Origin: Isoetes taiwanensis
Taxonomy: Eukaryota; Streptophyta; Lycopodiopsida; Isoetales; Isoetaceae
Length of the DNA: 64,000 bases
Assembly: GCA_021234155.1 (NCBI GenBank)
Contig: JAJEKV010000013.1
Location: 14,921,877 to 14,985,876, forward strand
Reading direction: 5' to 3'
Shown here: positions 1 to 11,700 of the stretch, in pieces
Layout: each line of letters opens with the position of its first letter
Position numbering within the stretch: the first letter of the stretch is position 1
Made by a program: the position numbers and the translations under genes
The notes under the pieces: model-generated
What the model was told of the DNA's origin: nothing
What the model saw: the letters and a program-made list of their open reading frames with translations, nothing else
The model's database searches: none

Positions 1-1790
1 ATTTGTGCTATAAAGTGTGACTTTACAAAATCACATCCTCAAAATATCTCATGTCAAGAAATCAATGCAAAGAGAACCAAGGAAAAATATGAAAAACATT
101 TACTATAAAAAATAAAGATAGACTGCTACTTGCAGGTCCAGATTCTGCAAACCATCATTGGTCCAAATGAGTGAAAGTTTGAAAATTATTAATGGCGCTA
201 TCTTAATCAATTTTGATCTCAACTTTCACATATAGTTTACTTGTATGATTTCTCTGAGGACAAAATTAATTGATTAGGTTAGCTTGCATAATTTAAGGGT
301 AAGGTTGAAGCACAAAAAATTGAGAATTTATAAGGTATTTATGACCAATTGAACCTACATGGACTTTCACTTACACCTTTCAAAAATCATGTGATAGAAG
401 CTAAAAAGTCATAGTATCATTCTCTGGGGAAAAATGGATAAGGTTAGTGAGAGATATATGCTCTATACAATTAGTCTCGTGGACCATAAATGGTGATGCG
501 TGCTTATATAAATTAAAACCTTTGAAATACCATGTTACTTTAACATGCAACTAGAGATTTCTATTGCCAAGAAAGGTTTGCATCCATAAAAAATATAATA
601 TACATGAAAGATAACTTACATGTAATATTATTCTACTTGGATGACAATGCTTTGTAGCAGTAACACAGATATAAAGTTTATGCTAGTAAGAAATAAGCAG
701 ATTTCATGGTATTTTTTTCAATAAGACTATATAACCTATATAAGAGATGTCTATATATGTCATTTCTCACATTTTGAACTATTTTAAAGGCATATTTAGG
801 GAAAAGTAGTGTCTTTTTCTTATGAACCAAAGAAGTATATATGAAATGTTATGTGGTCTATTTATATTATGGCATGGCTAAATTTCACAACATCCACTTG
901 AATTCATCAATAAACATCACTAACTTAATCATTGTGTGGTTTTGGACCTATAATTATGGAGTTGACCCAACTTTTTATGCTCTAATGTGTTAATCCGGCT
1001 GTTGTACATCATGTTTGAATTCCAAAAATTGCATGGTTACACCCTAGTTACATTATATGTAAGTTGATAAGAGTTATGTTCTATGTAGATATAAATAGAA
1101 TGCATCATTTATTACACACATGGCATTATGGATGGTTGTTATTGGAGCATTTTAACATATACTTTTATCCAGAACCACGTATAATAGATTCTTTTATTAC
1201 TTATGAACAATAAAAAAAAATCATGAAACTATAGCTCGTATAGTTAGCAACTCGTGGCCACAAGAATTAAATCAAAACTTGTTATAATGAGAGAGTAACA
1301 ATTCTTGAATCTCAAGCAGCTTTTTTGACCAAAATAGGGTTTGGCGGCTTCCACCAATGTCAGATGATAGCAAGAAAACATGGGAACATAAAACTCAATG
1401 TGTTCTATGATAAACAGGCAAATACCTCCAACTTTAGCAAGGTTTAGGTCACTTTATGCTAGAAAGATTGAAGAAGGCAATTCTGGACTGGTGCAGAAAC
1501 TGCCAAATTCTCCAATATGTAGCATAATAACAGGGGGTTTCCTTTGTATTTTTGTACGCTTTTCACTAAGGTTTTGCTATGATTTTGTGGTGTATTTCAA
1601 TTGATGTACTAATGCGTACATCTAGAGTGCGCATACGCTTTCATTATTTTTTATGGCACTTAGACAATGGTTTATCCCCTTCAAAAATAAAAAATTTCTA
1701 ACATGGCATGCAAGGCTCGAGAGCTTTTACTTTAGGGTTCTCCTAAAATGATTAGGGTAAATCGTGCCCTCCCAAATCGTCTGCTGTTCT
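1..1790. other. AT-rich stretch with no gene seen
   Basis: I see no open frame longer than about 70 codons with a recognisable product, no RNA gene and no clear repeat here. Base composition is strongly AT-rich, as expected for plant intergenic DNA. Confidence 0.5.
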
Positions 1791-1795
1791 TCGTC

Positions 1796-1932
1796 TGCTC
1801 TGTGGCAATTTCGCAATGGCAGAACCATGGAGGGATTGGATGGCGAAGCGATTTTTCATGGCTGCTCTGTGGCAATTTCGCAATGGCAGAACCATGGAGG
1901 GATTGGACGGCGAAGCGATTTTCCATGGTTGT
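1796..1932. repeat. Two-copy tandem duplication, 67-bp period
   Basis: The sequence starting tgtggcaatttcgcaatgg occurs at 1801 and again at 1868, and the copies match nearly base for base through ggcgaagcgattttt/cc. Because 67 is not a multiple of three the copies are read in different frames, so the overlapping open frames on both strands here (about 1732-2038) are probably repeat artefacts rather than genes. Confidence 0.85.
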
Positions 1933-2222
1933 AGTAATGCTCTTATGCAGTGGCCTGAAGCTTCCAATTCGGCAGTGTAAGAAGGTACATGGTTTCTTCG
2001 AGCAATCATTCATCCTCCAAGAATGGCCTATCTTTTAAAAACGTAGTGGAGACTGCGCAGTCATGCATTGGATCGATTGGATCGGCCAGAGTATTTGTAG
2101 GCCTGTTGTTTTACCCTCTTCACATTATTCATACCTTTCTAAATATACAAAGAATGGTTGAAGCATGTTTTCTCTGATTCTCTTAACTCTTTCACGATGG
2201 ATGTTGTCAAAGAATACAGAGT

Positions 2223-2740
2223 TCAGGTTTGCGCTTTTGGCCATTTTTCCAATAATTGATTTAGGGATAATGGAAGCAAGGCTCTATGAGTGAATAATCC
2301 CGAATACTTTGTGAAATCAACAAAAGCTCTCCAAGCGCTTGCTTGCCTCTCCAAAGGCTCTGCATAAACCGCCTCTTCCCAAGGATAATGTATTCTCAAA
2401 TAAGCATTAAGACCTTTGGCAAGCACCTTTAGAAGCGTTTCTTCACGCATACAAGAACAAAATCTTCAACGTTCGCAATTGATTGGTAGTGCACAATGTC
2501 TTCTTGCTTAAGCTGATCTAAATCATTTTTAGCTCGGTTCCACCACTTAGACGAACTCAACACAAAGGTTTCAAAATCTCCCTCCGACAATCCATGCAAA
2601 TCAATACAATGACCACTCCATTACAAAGACTAGCGAGGTAATTCATCCTTAGGATACTTGTTGCCTTGACACGCACCTCGGATAATAGCATGTGGAAGTG
2701 TTGTCTTCAAGTTCATGGCAGCAGCAAAGAGTTTGTGTCC
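2223..2740 (-). pseudogene. Decayed protein-coding fragment, family not recognised
   Basis: Read on the minus strand, a frame continues well upstream of the 75-codon open frame at 2223-2450. It has ordinary protein composition with many Trp, Glu and Leu residues (for example WWNRAKNDL and RIHYPWEEAVY) but is broken by stops near 2620-2630. The composition and length look like a once-translated sequence, probably a transposon protein or captured gene. I do not recognise the family. No start, splice sites or neighbours support a living gene. Confidence 0.35.
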
Positions 2741-3459
2741 TCTTCTTTGGATTGCTTTCCATGAGCACATAGAGTTAGCTTAAAATGTTTTCATGATCAT
2801 GAGCAGATTAGGAGGTCCTTGAAGAGGACGCTTTATAAATTTATGTAGCCAAGAAGGCAGGAATCCATGGCCTAGATATCATGCTAAACACTTACATAAT
2901 TTGTTGTAGGTCGAATGAAGTTGCTGAGTCTTCTTCAAGGTACACGGTGCGTAGATAGAACATCTTGGTTGACCAGCAGAGAAATTCATAGATCCTTGAA
3001 GAAGAGAAGCTTCTTATGCAGCAAGGAGAGGATGAAGAGGCGATGGAAGAAGTTTGGAAGAAGTTTGGCAGAGCTCGCCACTGTTGAAGCGATGCATATT
3101 GTGCAACTCCTGCCAGCTTTTGTAATGATTTTCATCAAAGACCATACTAATCCGGTTGGCCATGCTTAACAGCAAAACATTGCATGCACATGTGAAAGCA
3201 CCTTGTAAGGTCACAGAACCTATTATATTAACTATGTTCTCTACTTTTTTTTCATAAATTAAGATTGTATATTTGATTCGGAGATTTGAATAGTTTTCCA
3301 TAAACAAGGTGCCCAATTGTAGATAATCTTTGCTACACATATTGCTACGTGTGCATTATATTCTCCGTCACGTTTTTTTTTATGGCCCGAAAAGCCAAAA
3401 ATTTTTTTTAGTATAATAACCAACACATAACTACCATTGACATTAATAAATATAACCAT

Positions 3460-3820
3460 TGGAACCAACACATTTAAATTAAAATCCCCCTTAAACCCCC
3501 TTTGGTTTGGGTGCATATTCACACGGGGGGTGACGTAGGGCAGCGAGAGCCCTCATAATTGTATTTTGCACGTACGAAATCAACACCATATAGTATTCCG
3601 GTTGAAATCTTATAGTATTTTGCGAATCTTGTTATACAGTATAGCAAATCTTGTACTTGCATACCCCACAAATGAGGAACTTTACGTACGGTGTAGATTA
3701 CGAATATGGGGGCTTAATATGCCAATCCGGCGACTCGATGCCGGAGTCACCCCCCGTGTGAATATGCACCCAAACCAAAGGGGGTTTAAGGGGGATTTTA
3801 ATTTAAATGTGTTGGTTCCA
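3460..3820. mobile_element. Foldback element with perfect 75-bp inverted arms
   Basis: Positions 3460-3534 and 3746-3820 are exact reverse complements over 75 bp, starting tggaaccaacaca and ending tgtgttggttcca, separated by 211 bp. The open frames in both arms (sharing MHPNQRGFKGDFN) are two readings of the same repeat. The length and perfection suggest a recent foldback or MITE-like insertion. I found no convincing target-site duplication, so the element class is open. Confidence 0.75.
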
Positions 3821-6148
3821 CAAGGTATAGGTGAGCCCACTGTCTTGAAATTCTCAGAGGTCATTAAGAAATAAGTGAAGACTCAAATGATGGTGGTATA
3901 TTATAAAATTGAAATTTCTTTCGTGAGTTACATGGGTTTAAGTGGCAGAGGTCATAAGGGCCAGTTCTGGTCCATGGATCAGGAATGGTCCCAGGGACAG
4001 GTCTAGTGTTAAGATACAGGCATTTTTCTATGTCTATTTAACGTAAAAAGATATGTTGTAATACATATTTCCAAGACCTCAAACCCAGTATGTTGGTGCG
4101 GACCAGAGGTCTCCATTGTCTCCAGATCTGGTAAATTGCTTGAAGCTAGATTGCATGAGTGAACATTGCTATCTGCTATCACCAGCTTTTGTGGACTTGC
4201 TAGCATTCCAGCAATGGTATTGCATGCAGGATTGCTAGCACCTACAACGGTATGAAAATAAAATATCTCCTTGCTTTTAGCATTCACGCTCTTCTCCTTC
4301 TGAAGCTTTTTCTTAGTGGAGGCATTGAATCCCCCTTTCTTCTGCCCATAGATCTAGATTGCATAGATCGGTGCCTTCTTCCTTCCAACCCGGTGGAAGC
4401 AAATGAAATACATCGGCAGACAAAGGCAGATTTTTAAGGAGCAATTTGGGACTGTACTTGGGGACGTCCTGAGTGCAAATGCATACAACCCTTGCGACTA
4501 TGCCGGCCAGATGAGAGCTGCATGTAACCACCATTTGCAGAAATAGAATAGGTAAACTGAAACGCTTACCAGTTTTGCAAAGACGACAGTCCATTTTGCT
4601 TCAACACTTTCTGTTAGGTTTCAAAACCCTAGAGGCTCACTCCACGATTTAGAAAAGCATAATATAGAGCATAACTTATTTTTTATTGTTAGGACATGTT
4701 CCATGTGGGGTTTGCATGCAACTTTTGATCCCAATAATCTGATTCAATTGCTTTAAAATATGCAGACCGATAACCTTAGCTTTCAGACTTGGGAACATAT
4801 CCAACATAAGAGCATTGAGTACATCAACTTATCCTCAGATTGAAAGCTCCTTGTGGCCCGTACAACCTACCACCACAGGATCAGACATGCTAAAATAACC
4901 TTCAAACATGAGGTGTGCCATTAGTATGAGACAAATTTACACTGTTCAAAGTAGACAGCTCACTATGACTTAAAATCAAAGCCTTGAGAGCTCAACTTAA
5001 TCTCAAATTGAAAGCACCTTGTGGCCCATGACCATATAATATTAAAATTAAAAAAAAAAAAAAACGCTTGCATCGCCCGTCCACAAGCCTTAAGCGTATA
5101 ATTCAAAATGGAAGCATCTTTGGAGAGTTGCGGCTGCATATAGAAGCCTCACACCACGTTGCTATTACAGCGCAGCCGCCGCGTATCCAAACTTTGCGCC
5201 CGCGCTTGTAAACATTTGAAGGCCACATTTTGGTTGTTTGCGACCGCAAAGGGGGTTCCACAAACGCATGTTGATGATTCGCGACCGCGTCTCTGCAGTC
5301 GCGACGACTAAAATGCAACCGCACTGTCATTTTCGCGGCCGCATCTTTGTTAATCGTGGTCATGCCAATGTTATAAAATAGACGCTGCCGCGGCTCTCTA
5401 CCGACACACACCCAAAATGGCGAGCACCTAAACCCATTCATTTTTTGTCCTGTTTTCTGATTTTCTGATACTTTGATGTTGTCTTGGCGCCATGGAGTCC
5501 AATGACTCCTATGGACCGGCTTGGCTTGATTGCACTATGATTTATTCTGGGCATCATAGAGCTTGGGTCGATTCACCATGCGAGCTCATGGATCAGGGTT
5601 GGTGTTGTCCGTATTGAGGTCTATGCATTACTGTGAGTTGCTCTGGTAGCTCCGGTAGTATTCTATGGTGCGTGGATGTTGTCTCGATGATGCTCCAAGA
5701 ACACTTTCCCTCCTATGCCCTCACTCCCAATAGTGTTGTTGATGAATATCTAGTATTAAACAGAGGGTTGGAGCATATTTGAATTGTACATAAGCGTTGA
5801 CCTTTATAGCACAACCATCCATGTTGTAATATATATACAAGATTGCATCTGTTCAGATCAAGCCATTCCTTAAACCATAAATACCAACGGATGGGCATCA
5901 CCTTTCTTGAACCATAGCAAGCATAGCAACCAGAGAACCCTATAGACTAGAAGGACCGAAACGAGAATAACAACTAATGAACCTTAACAATGGACCATAA
6001 CAATGAACCCGTAGAGTAGTCGCACTTCGTCAACATGTTGTCTACTCAATTCATATTGCTTTTTTAATGTAGTTAGTCCACCTAGGGTAATACGTGCTTA
6101 TAGAGTTATTTTATAGAGCTTATTTGTTTCGTATATTAATTAATCATT
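3821..6148. other. Intergenic, with one GC-rich island
   Basis: No gene is recognised. Around 5130-5440 a CpG-rich patch contains repeated cgaccgc/gcggccgc motifs inside AT-rich DNA and carries a 112-codon minus-strand frame (5103-5441) with no recognisable domain. The segments near 4835-4860 and 4995-5030 (gattgaaagctccttgtgg and attgaaagcaccttgtgg) are weak direct repeats. A poly-A run lies near 5050. Confidence 0.4.
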
Positions 6149-6470
6149 TCATTCTGGAAGGGACTCGCATGAGACACAAAACTGGCCGACTACCAGAGAA
6201 CTTCCTAAACTATAAGCCCAGCCGCCGCGAAACCTCCAAGTGTTGAGTCGGGTCACGAAGAACGTAGCGAGAGTGAGAAGAAGAGGAGCGCCAGCGACCG
6301 TGAGCGCGAGAAGAATTGGAACATATAGAAGGCACCCATTAGCGGTTAAGGAGAACAAGAACATGCATGACGGTGAAGCGGCAAGCTGCACAACAACAAG
6401 CACTCAAATCGATGTGAGCGATTAGTAATGAGGAAAAGATCAACAATACATGAAAAAGAGAAGATAGCAT

Positions 6471-8081
6471 CACCCGGAGGGTGGAGAAAAAACGTCACCC
6501 AGCGGGTGGAAGAAAAAACATGATAAATAGAAATTTGCGTCACCCTCAGGGTGGAAATAAACAGCACCACCCACCAAAAATAGTCCAATAGAAACCCATG
6601 TCACAAATGTGCAATGGAGTGCTAAACGCAATATTTGGCACATCCAAACATAGCTAAATAGCAAAGATGATGTCTAATGATAGCACAATGCACAATGATA
6701 GCACAATGCACTGTGAAAAAAGAGCTTGACAGCTAGCTAGAAATGAATTCCCCGGCAAATGATGCATAATGATAGCACAATGCACAATGCATAATGAGAG
6801 CACAATGTACAGTGAAAAAACATCTCAACAACCAGCTAGAAATGAATTCCCCAAGACAACTAGAATTAGGCAGGACTAGCACCCTGCACAAAAATAGAAT
6901 GCGCCCAAGATAATACCTCATGCACAATAACTCAATACGCCACATCTAGAGAAAGATAAGCATCAAAAATAAAAAAATGATCCAATAGAACCCATGATGT
7001 ATAATGATAGCACAATGCACAATGCACAATGATAGCACAATGTATAGTGAAAAAAACAGCCAGCTAGAAATGAATTCTCCAAGACAACGAGAAATAGGCA
7101 GGACATTAGAATGCGCCAAAGATAATACCTCATGCACCATAACTCAATATACTCCACATCTAGAGAAAGATAAGCATCAAAAATAAAAAATGATCTAATA
7201 GAAACCCATGGCACAAAATTGCAATGGAGTGGCAAACGCAATATTTGGCACATCCAGACACAGCTAAATAGCAAATATGCAAATGATGTAGAATGATAGT
7301 CTTTGGAAAAACGTAAATCGTATCTGAAGAACTTCAAAAATAGATAGATAGGCTTGTCATTCATCACAGCAGCAGTATACAATTTTTGAAGGATAGAGAG
7401 GGGTAGCCGACCATAGGAACAATATCGGGCTACCCCGGAAAAAAAGAAATGTGCACAGGCAGTATAGAAGGGTAATGGCGACAACTTCTCATCGGGATAA
7501 AAAACCCCGCCCTTTCGGGTTTTCGAGGAAAACCCTAATGAGAAATGGTCGCCAACAACCTTGAATGTGTTACTGAAGAACCAAAAGGAGATGGGTTGAT
7601 GGCTTAACCCAAAATAGCAGGACCCCGGAAGACAGCGTAAAACCTGCAAGCAACACAAAGAACCCTAAAAAACACCCGTGAATGGTTAGAGAAATCAAAC
7701 ATGCATGGCAGTGACGAGGCAAGCCGCACAACAACAAGCCCCCAACGATATGAGCGATGAAAACATATGAAAAAGAACATAGCAAAAAAGGAGATAGCAT
7801 CACCCGTAGGGTGGAGAAAAGCGTCACCCAACGGGTGGAGAACAATCATGTGAACAGAAATATGCGTCACCCTCGAGGTGGAAATAAACAGCATCACCCG
7901 CAGGTGGAGATAGCATCACCCGTATAGTGGAGAAAAGCGTCACCCAACGGGTGGAGAACAATCATGTGAAAAGAAATTGCGTCACCCTCGAGGTGGAAAT
8001 AAACAACATCACCCGCAGGTGGCGAATAATGCGGCATGATGCCGAAAAAAGAAAAACATTATTATAGCAACACCCAAGGTG
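6471..8081. repeat. Series of short CACCC/GGGTG hairpin units
   Basis: Units of the form caccc-N3/4-gggtgg occur at 6471, 6496, 6541, 7801, 7826, 7868, 7896, 7917, 7941, 7983, 8010 and 8071. The loop bases differ (gga, agc, tca, gta, aac, tcg, gc). Several arms covary in length, for example caccctcgaggtgg and cacccgcaggtgg. The block 7801-7915 is repeated as 7917-8030 with a period of about 116 bp. Confidence 0.75.
6660..7210. repeat. Internal tandem segments within the dispersed repeat
   Basis: The segment with gatagcacaatgcacaatg followed by ccagctagaaatgaattcc appears three times (about 6675-6755, 6770-6860 and 7005-7080). The adjoining segment starting agaatgcgcc and ending near aaaaatgatc appears at about 6896 and 7109. 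The segment tgcaatggagtg followed by caatatttggcacatcca appears at about 6609 and 7221. These are higher-order duplications that enlarge copy 1 relative to copy 2. Confidence 0.7.
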
Positions 8082-8326
8082 ATTAACAACAAAGAGTGCA
8101 TGAACAAACATATGTGAAAAAACGACGCGCGCCCCTAACAAGCAGGGCGGGAAGGGAGGGAAGCAATGAGAATGGAAGAAGTGCTGCTGTGAGAAGACGC
8201 CGATAGCCGGTCCCGAATGGAGAAGAGCCTTATATAATGGCTCGTCCCTGCCCAGAATGATGATCCGATGGCTCGGATCGATGCGATTATCATGCGTATC
8301 CTTCTAAACTTACATTCCTTGTTGTA

Positions 8327-8540
8327 CTAGTAACGGTGCCCGACGTTGCAGGGCTTTAGCTAGAACATGTAATGTAGGCAAAGATGTATAAATACCAAAA
8401 TACACGGTCGTTTAATTTGTTGTTGGACATATATGAAAGAGGTTATCATTATGCGTATTCAATACAACATGGCAATGTTAATGGAATGTGCCATTCATAC
8501 AGTGATGCATAGGGCAAGTCATAAATTATTCATTTGTTCA
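8327..8540 (-). mobile_element. Helitron 3' end (minus strand)
   Basis: On the minus strand the sequence runs agctaaagccctgcaacg, tcgggcaccgtt, then actag followed by T. This is the Helitron 3' signature: a short GC-rich hairpin (gccctgcaacgtcgggc, one mismatch) about ten bases before CTRR, with insertion before T. The terminus falls at 8327. About 150 bp inside it is similar to the plus-strand Helitron end at 61855, including the stretch around atgcc, attgaata and aatgata. The 5' terminus was not located, so the right boundary is only the extent I compared. Confidence 0.7.
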
Positions 8541-8546
8541 CATGAA

Positions 8547-8742
8547 CACTACTACAAAAATAGGTAGAAATGGCACAAAAGTGACCTTTATTCTCCGCCC
8601 ATTTATGGAGCATAAACGTCACTTTTGTGCCATTTGGGAAGCCTAAGCGTCATAAATGGCACAAAGTGGCGTTTATGCTCAAATAAAAAGGGCGAACATA
8701 AAGGTCACTTTTGTGCCATTTCTACCTATTTTTGTATTAGTG
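8547..8742. mobile_element. CACTA-type MITE with 3-bp target duplication
   Basis: The element begins cactactacaaaaatagg and ends cctatttttgtattagtg. The inverted termini match over about 45 bp (one mismatch near the tip) and the flanks carry the 3-bp duplication gaa at 8544-8546 and 8743-8745. CACTA transposons (En/Spm superfamily) start CACTA and make 3-bp duplications, so a 196-bp non-autonomous derivative is the natural reading. The interior repeats the motif cacttttgtgccattt in both orientations and has no coding capacity. It lies next to, and perhaps inside, the Helitron ending at 8327. Confidence 0.88.
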
Positions 8743-8745
8743 GAA

Positions 8746-11700
8746 ACACCAATGTGGGGTTTTCTAGGTAATGTTTGTCATATTGTGATTTGAGGTTTTT
8801 TGATTTCGTATTATTATTATCTGTTGCCCGAACTTTGGACAAAAGAAGCACATTCAATATGTAAATGTCATGGAATTTGGGTTCTACATTCAGACTAAAG
8901 AACTACAATCAATTTGTAAAATTTACTGGCATTTGGGCTTTAGAAATCACATATAATGCGCCTTGATGTTTATTTTCCCCCCTTTTTTTTTGGGAGTGCA
9001 TTCTTTGACACTTGGACATGGGTCAATGATAAAATGTAGAGCTATCTATAAAATTATATATTTGAAACTTAGTATATCTCCATAATTAGGGGTTCGATAT
9101 TACACTCTAGCTTTTGTTTCAATATGTAAATCCATATATGTATTTTATTTAGACTTTACAAATTTAATTATGTATTAAGGAATTGCCTGTGACTTTTGCA
9201 GAATCCCAAATGCATTGTTCTGGATCTAGGATTAACTAACACAATTGTTGTGCTAAGAAGATTAACTAACACAATTGTTGTACTAAGAAGCATAACCGAT
9301 ATGGTGTACTTCATTCAGATACTTCTCCAGGCATTATTTAACATAGTCTTGTGGTCTGGTACAATAGCTCCATTATTAACAAACATGAACCTATTATATG
9401 CTTCATGCGAGGCGAAACTGCTGTTGTGTCTTCCAAAGCGTGGAATAGCAATACACTCTAGAGGCCATGATTATAGGAGTGACCATGATGACATAAGAAA
9501 GATTCATAAGGAATGTTAGGAACATGCAGCGACTTTGGGCAAGGGCGCATTGATAAAGGACCACAAGCTCACATGTCCTGAGATGAACTTCAATACAGAA
9601 CAAGAGGTACTATATTTTGTATTTAGGCATCTGAGCTGGATCAAACTGTAGTTTTGAATGTTTTTTCCTTTCCTTCACAGAGATATGTTCAACTCTTTGA
9701 ATAACTTTCCAAACTGTTAATACCTTCACCATTGTCATATCTGAGCTTTAAGCATGCAAATAAATTTGAGGCATATCTGGAAATCAACATTTAAGCTAAT
9801 TTTACACCATAATTTACAAAAGTATATATGAGATGTTTTTGCAGGTAGAAAGTCTGAATCTTTTGCTTTTGACGTGCTCATCCACAGCACAACACTCAAT
9901 CCTCCTTATTTATTAGTAATCGTCTATCTTTTACATCATCAAAGACCTCCACTGTTGGTACATGTGTACATCATTAAATCTATGGCATCATGGCATGGGT
10001 TCTTGGAGCTCTCGTTCACGATACATCATGCTTGCAACCCTTTGCAAGGGTATGATTCCTTGCTCTGTCCTTGTGTGTTTTCGGCATCCTGGTCTGCACT
10101 GGTTGAATTATTATGGTAACTGTCTAGATAGATGCTCTTTCTCTGAAGAAACTATCACATTGATTTAGATACCATGTGCCAGCATGTGGGTTTAAATCAA
10201 TGAAGCCTGGCACGATAGCTTTTTGCATCTTTATCAAGAGTTTACCTTAATTTTGCAATGCAATGATAAATTGCTTCTGTAGCATGAGCCAAGATGCAAT
10301 TTTAGACAGGATAATGAAGCAGATGGTTGCCTACCACACATCATTTCTTGGACTCTCACAAATTTCTAAAGACAAATTTGCAAAGGGGCTTTCAAAGTTT
10401 TCCAATCAAATGCCCTTGGCATTTTTTGCAATGCCTATTATCTAATTTAATTTATCTGATTTATAAAAATTACATTGCATAAGCTCACAAATGCTGGAGA
10501 TTTTGGCTTTATTAAAGAGGCAATCACAATAACTTCAAATGCTCTGTGATGATTTTGTTATTGCAAGGCAAGTTTTTTATCCAATTGCTACTAATACGAC
10601 CAGTCGCATATTATTTAATGAGAGTGTTCACTGCCTTTCTCAAATTTCATATTTGGGAGTGAAATCCTCTGCTTTGCAAGTATTTATGTTCTCATATAAT
10701 GCTTTGCACAATAATGCTTTGCATGTGCATTTGAAACAATTGTTAAATACCAAGTTAGATATTCAAAAGCACCAAGCCATCCAACATGGCTACAACAATC
10801 TTAACTCAACTTCTAGCAAATCCAAGAAATACGGGTTTCTTATGCGAAAGGAAAAAATCTAATATATTAAAATAACATTGCAGCGCCATCAAAAGAATAT
10901 AATTTTTTACAACCACAATCTTAGCATGCCCTTTCTTGCTTAATCAGATTAGACTTAGCTCTATTAAGAAGCTGTGATGCCAACCTAAATAAAAACTTAA
11001 CAAGTCTTATCTTCTTGCTAGTTTGGTATTTATCGATGTTAAATATTCTTTTATTTCCTATTTATTTATCTAGTTTACATATTTATCGATGTTAAATATT
11101 CTTAAATATTCTTTTTAGCACACCAGCCCAGCCTTTCTTGCAATTCTAGCCTATCCACATGTAATTTCCATGTCATAAAAATCTGATGTGCCTTATTTTG
11201 CACCATCAGATCTTGGCTTCTGCAAATCTGAGGCCAGAGAAATTAGAAAATCTGCCAAAAATGGGCACGGAGATGGAAAGCGTCACGGAGTAACTCCCTT
11301 TTCTTTTTTTCAAGCCTAAGCCTCCTTTAAGCTCTGCCGAAGAGCTTTCGGCGTGGCCCTATCCCAGCTTCATGGTATGGCCTTGTCGGATTATGTGGAT
11401 TTGCTCCGGGAAATTTGCTCTGGTCGCAATGGCAGATGGATATTTAGCGCTGCTTACACAGATGGATCATTTAGCGCTGCTTACACATTCAAGTAGGGTT
11501 TCGGCAAGCATCGGCCTCCCAACAGAGACGAAATTGCCCTTAGCGAATTGTGGCTAATTTGGTCCGAAGATGATGAAGAAGAAGAGGGCTTGATTTTGTG
11601 TTGCAGCGGCGATTCTTCAACCTCTGTCTTGATATTCCATGAGGGCTGCCCTGCTTCAAGTTTCTGCTCTTCTGATTCTGCTGGCCCGAGCTTATGATTT

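Larger units (their letters stand above)
6149..8285 (-). repeat. Dispersed repeat, copy 1, with hairpin-unit array
   Basis: This shares four collinear blocks with 24503-25206: the left end (cattctggaagggactcg), a block at about 7345-7376, a block at about 7487-7560 containing ccccgccctttcgggtttt, and the right end with gatccgatggctcggatcg. The left-end motif is also found inverted near the right end (8238-8256, rc cattctgggcagggacgag), so the ends are partly inverted. Minus-strand polarity is suggested by a TATA-like tatataa near 8230 just inside the right end. The interior carries tandem segments and repeated CACCC-N3-GGGTG hairpins. Frames through it, such as the 231-codon one at 6963-7658, have no recognisable product. 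It may be a non-autonomous element or a repeated non-coding transcription unit. Confidence 0.6.

Noticed and set aside
5103-5441. 112-codon minus frame in the GC-rich island
   Set aside because: The frame follows repeated gcgaccgc-type motifs and shows no domain; GC-rich DNA gives long frames by chance.
6963-7658. 231-codon minus-strand open frame
   Set aside because: It runs through tandemly duplicated repeat sequence, has low-complexity Phe/Cys/Leu-rich composition, no start context and no domain, and is not kept in the second copy of the repeat.
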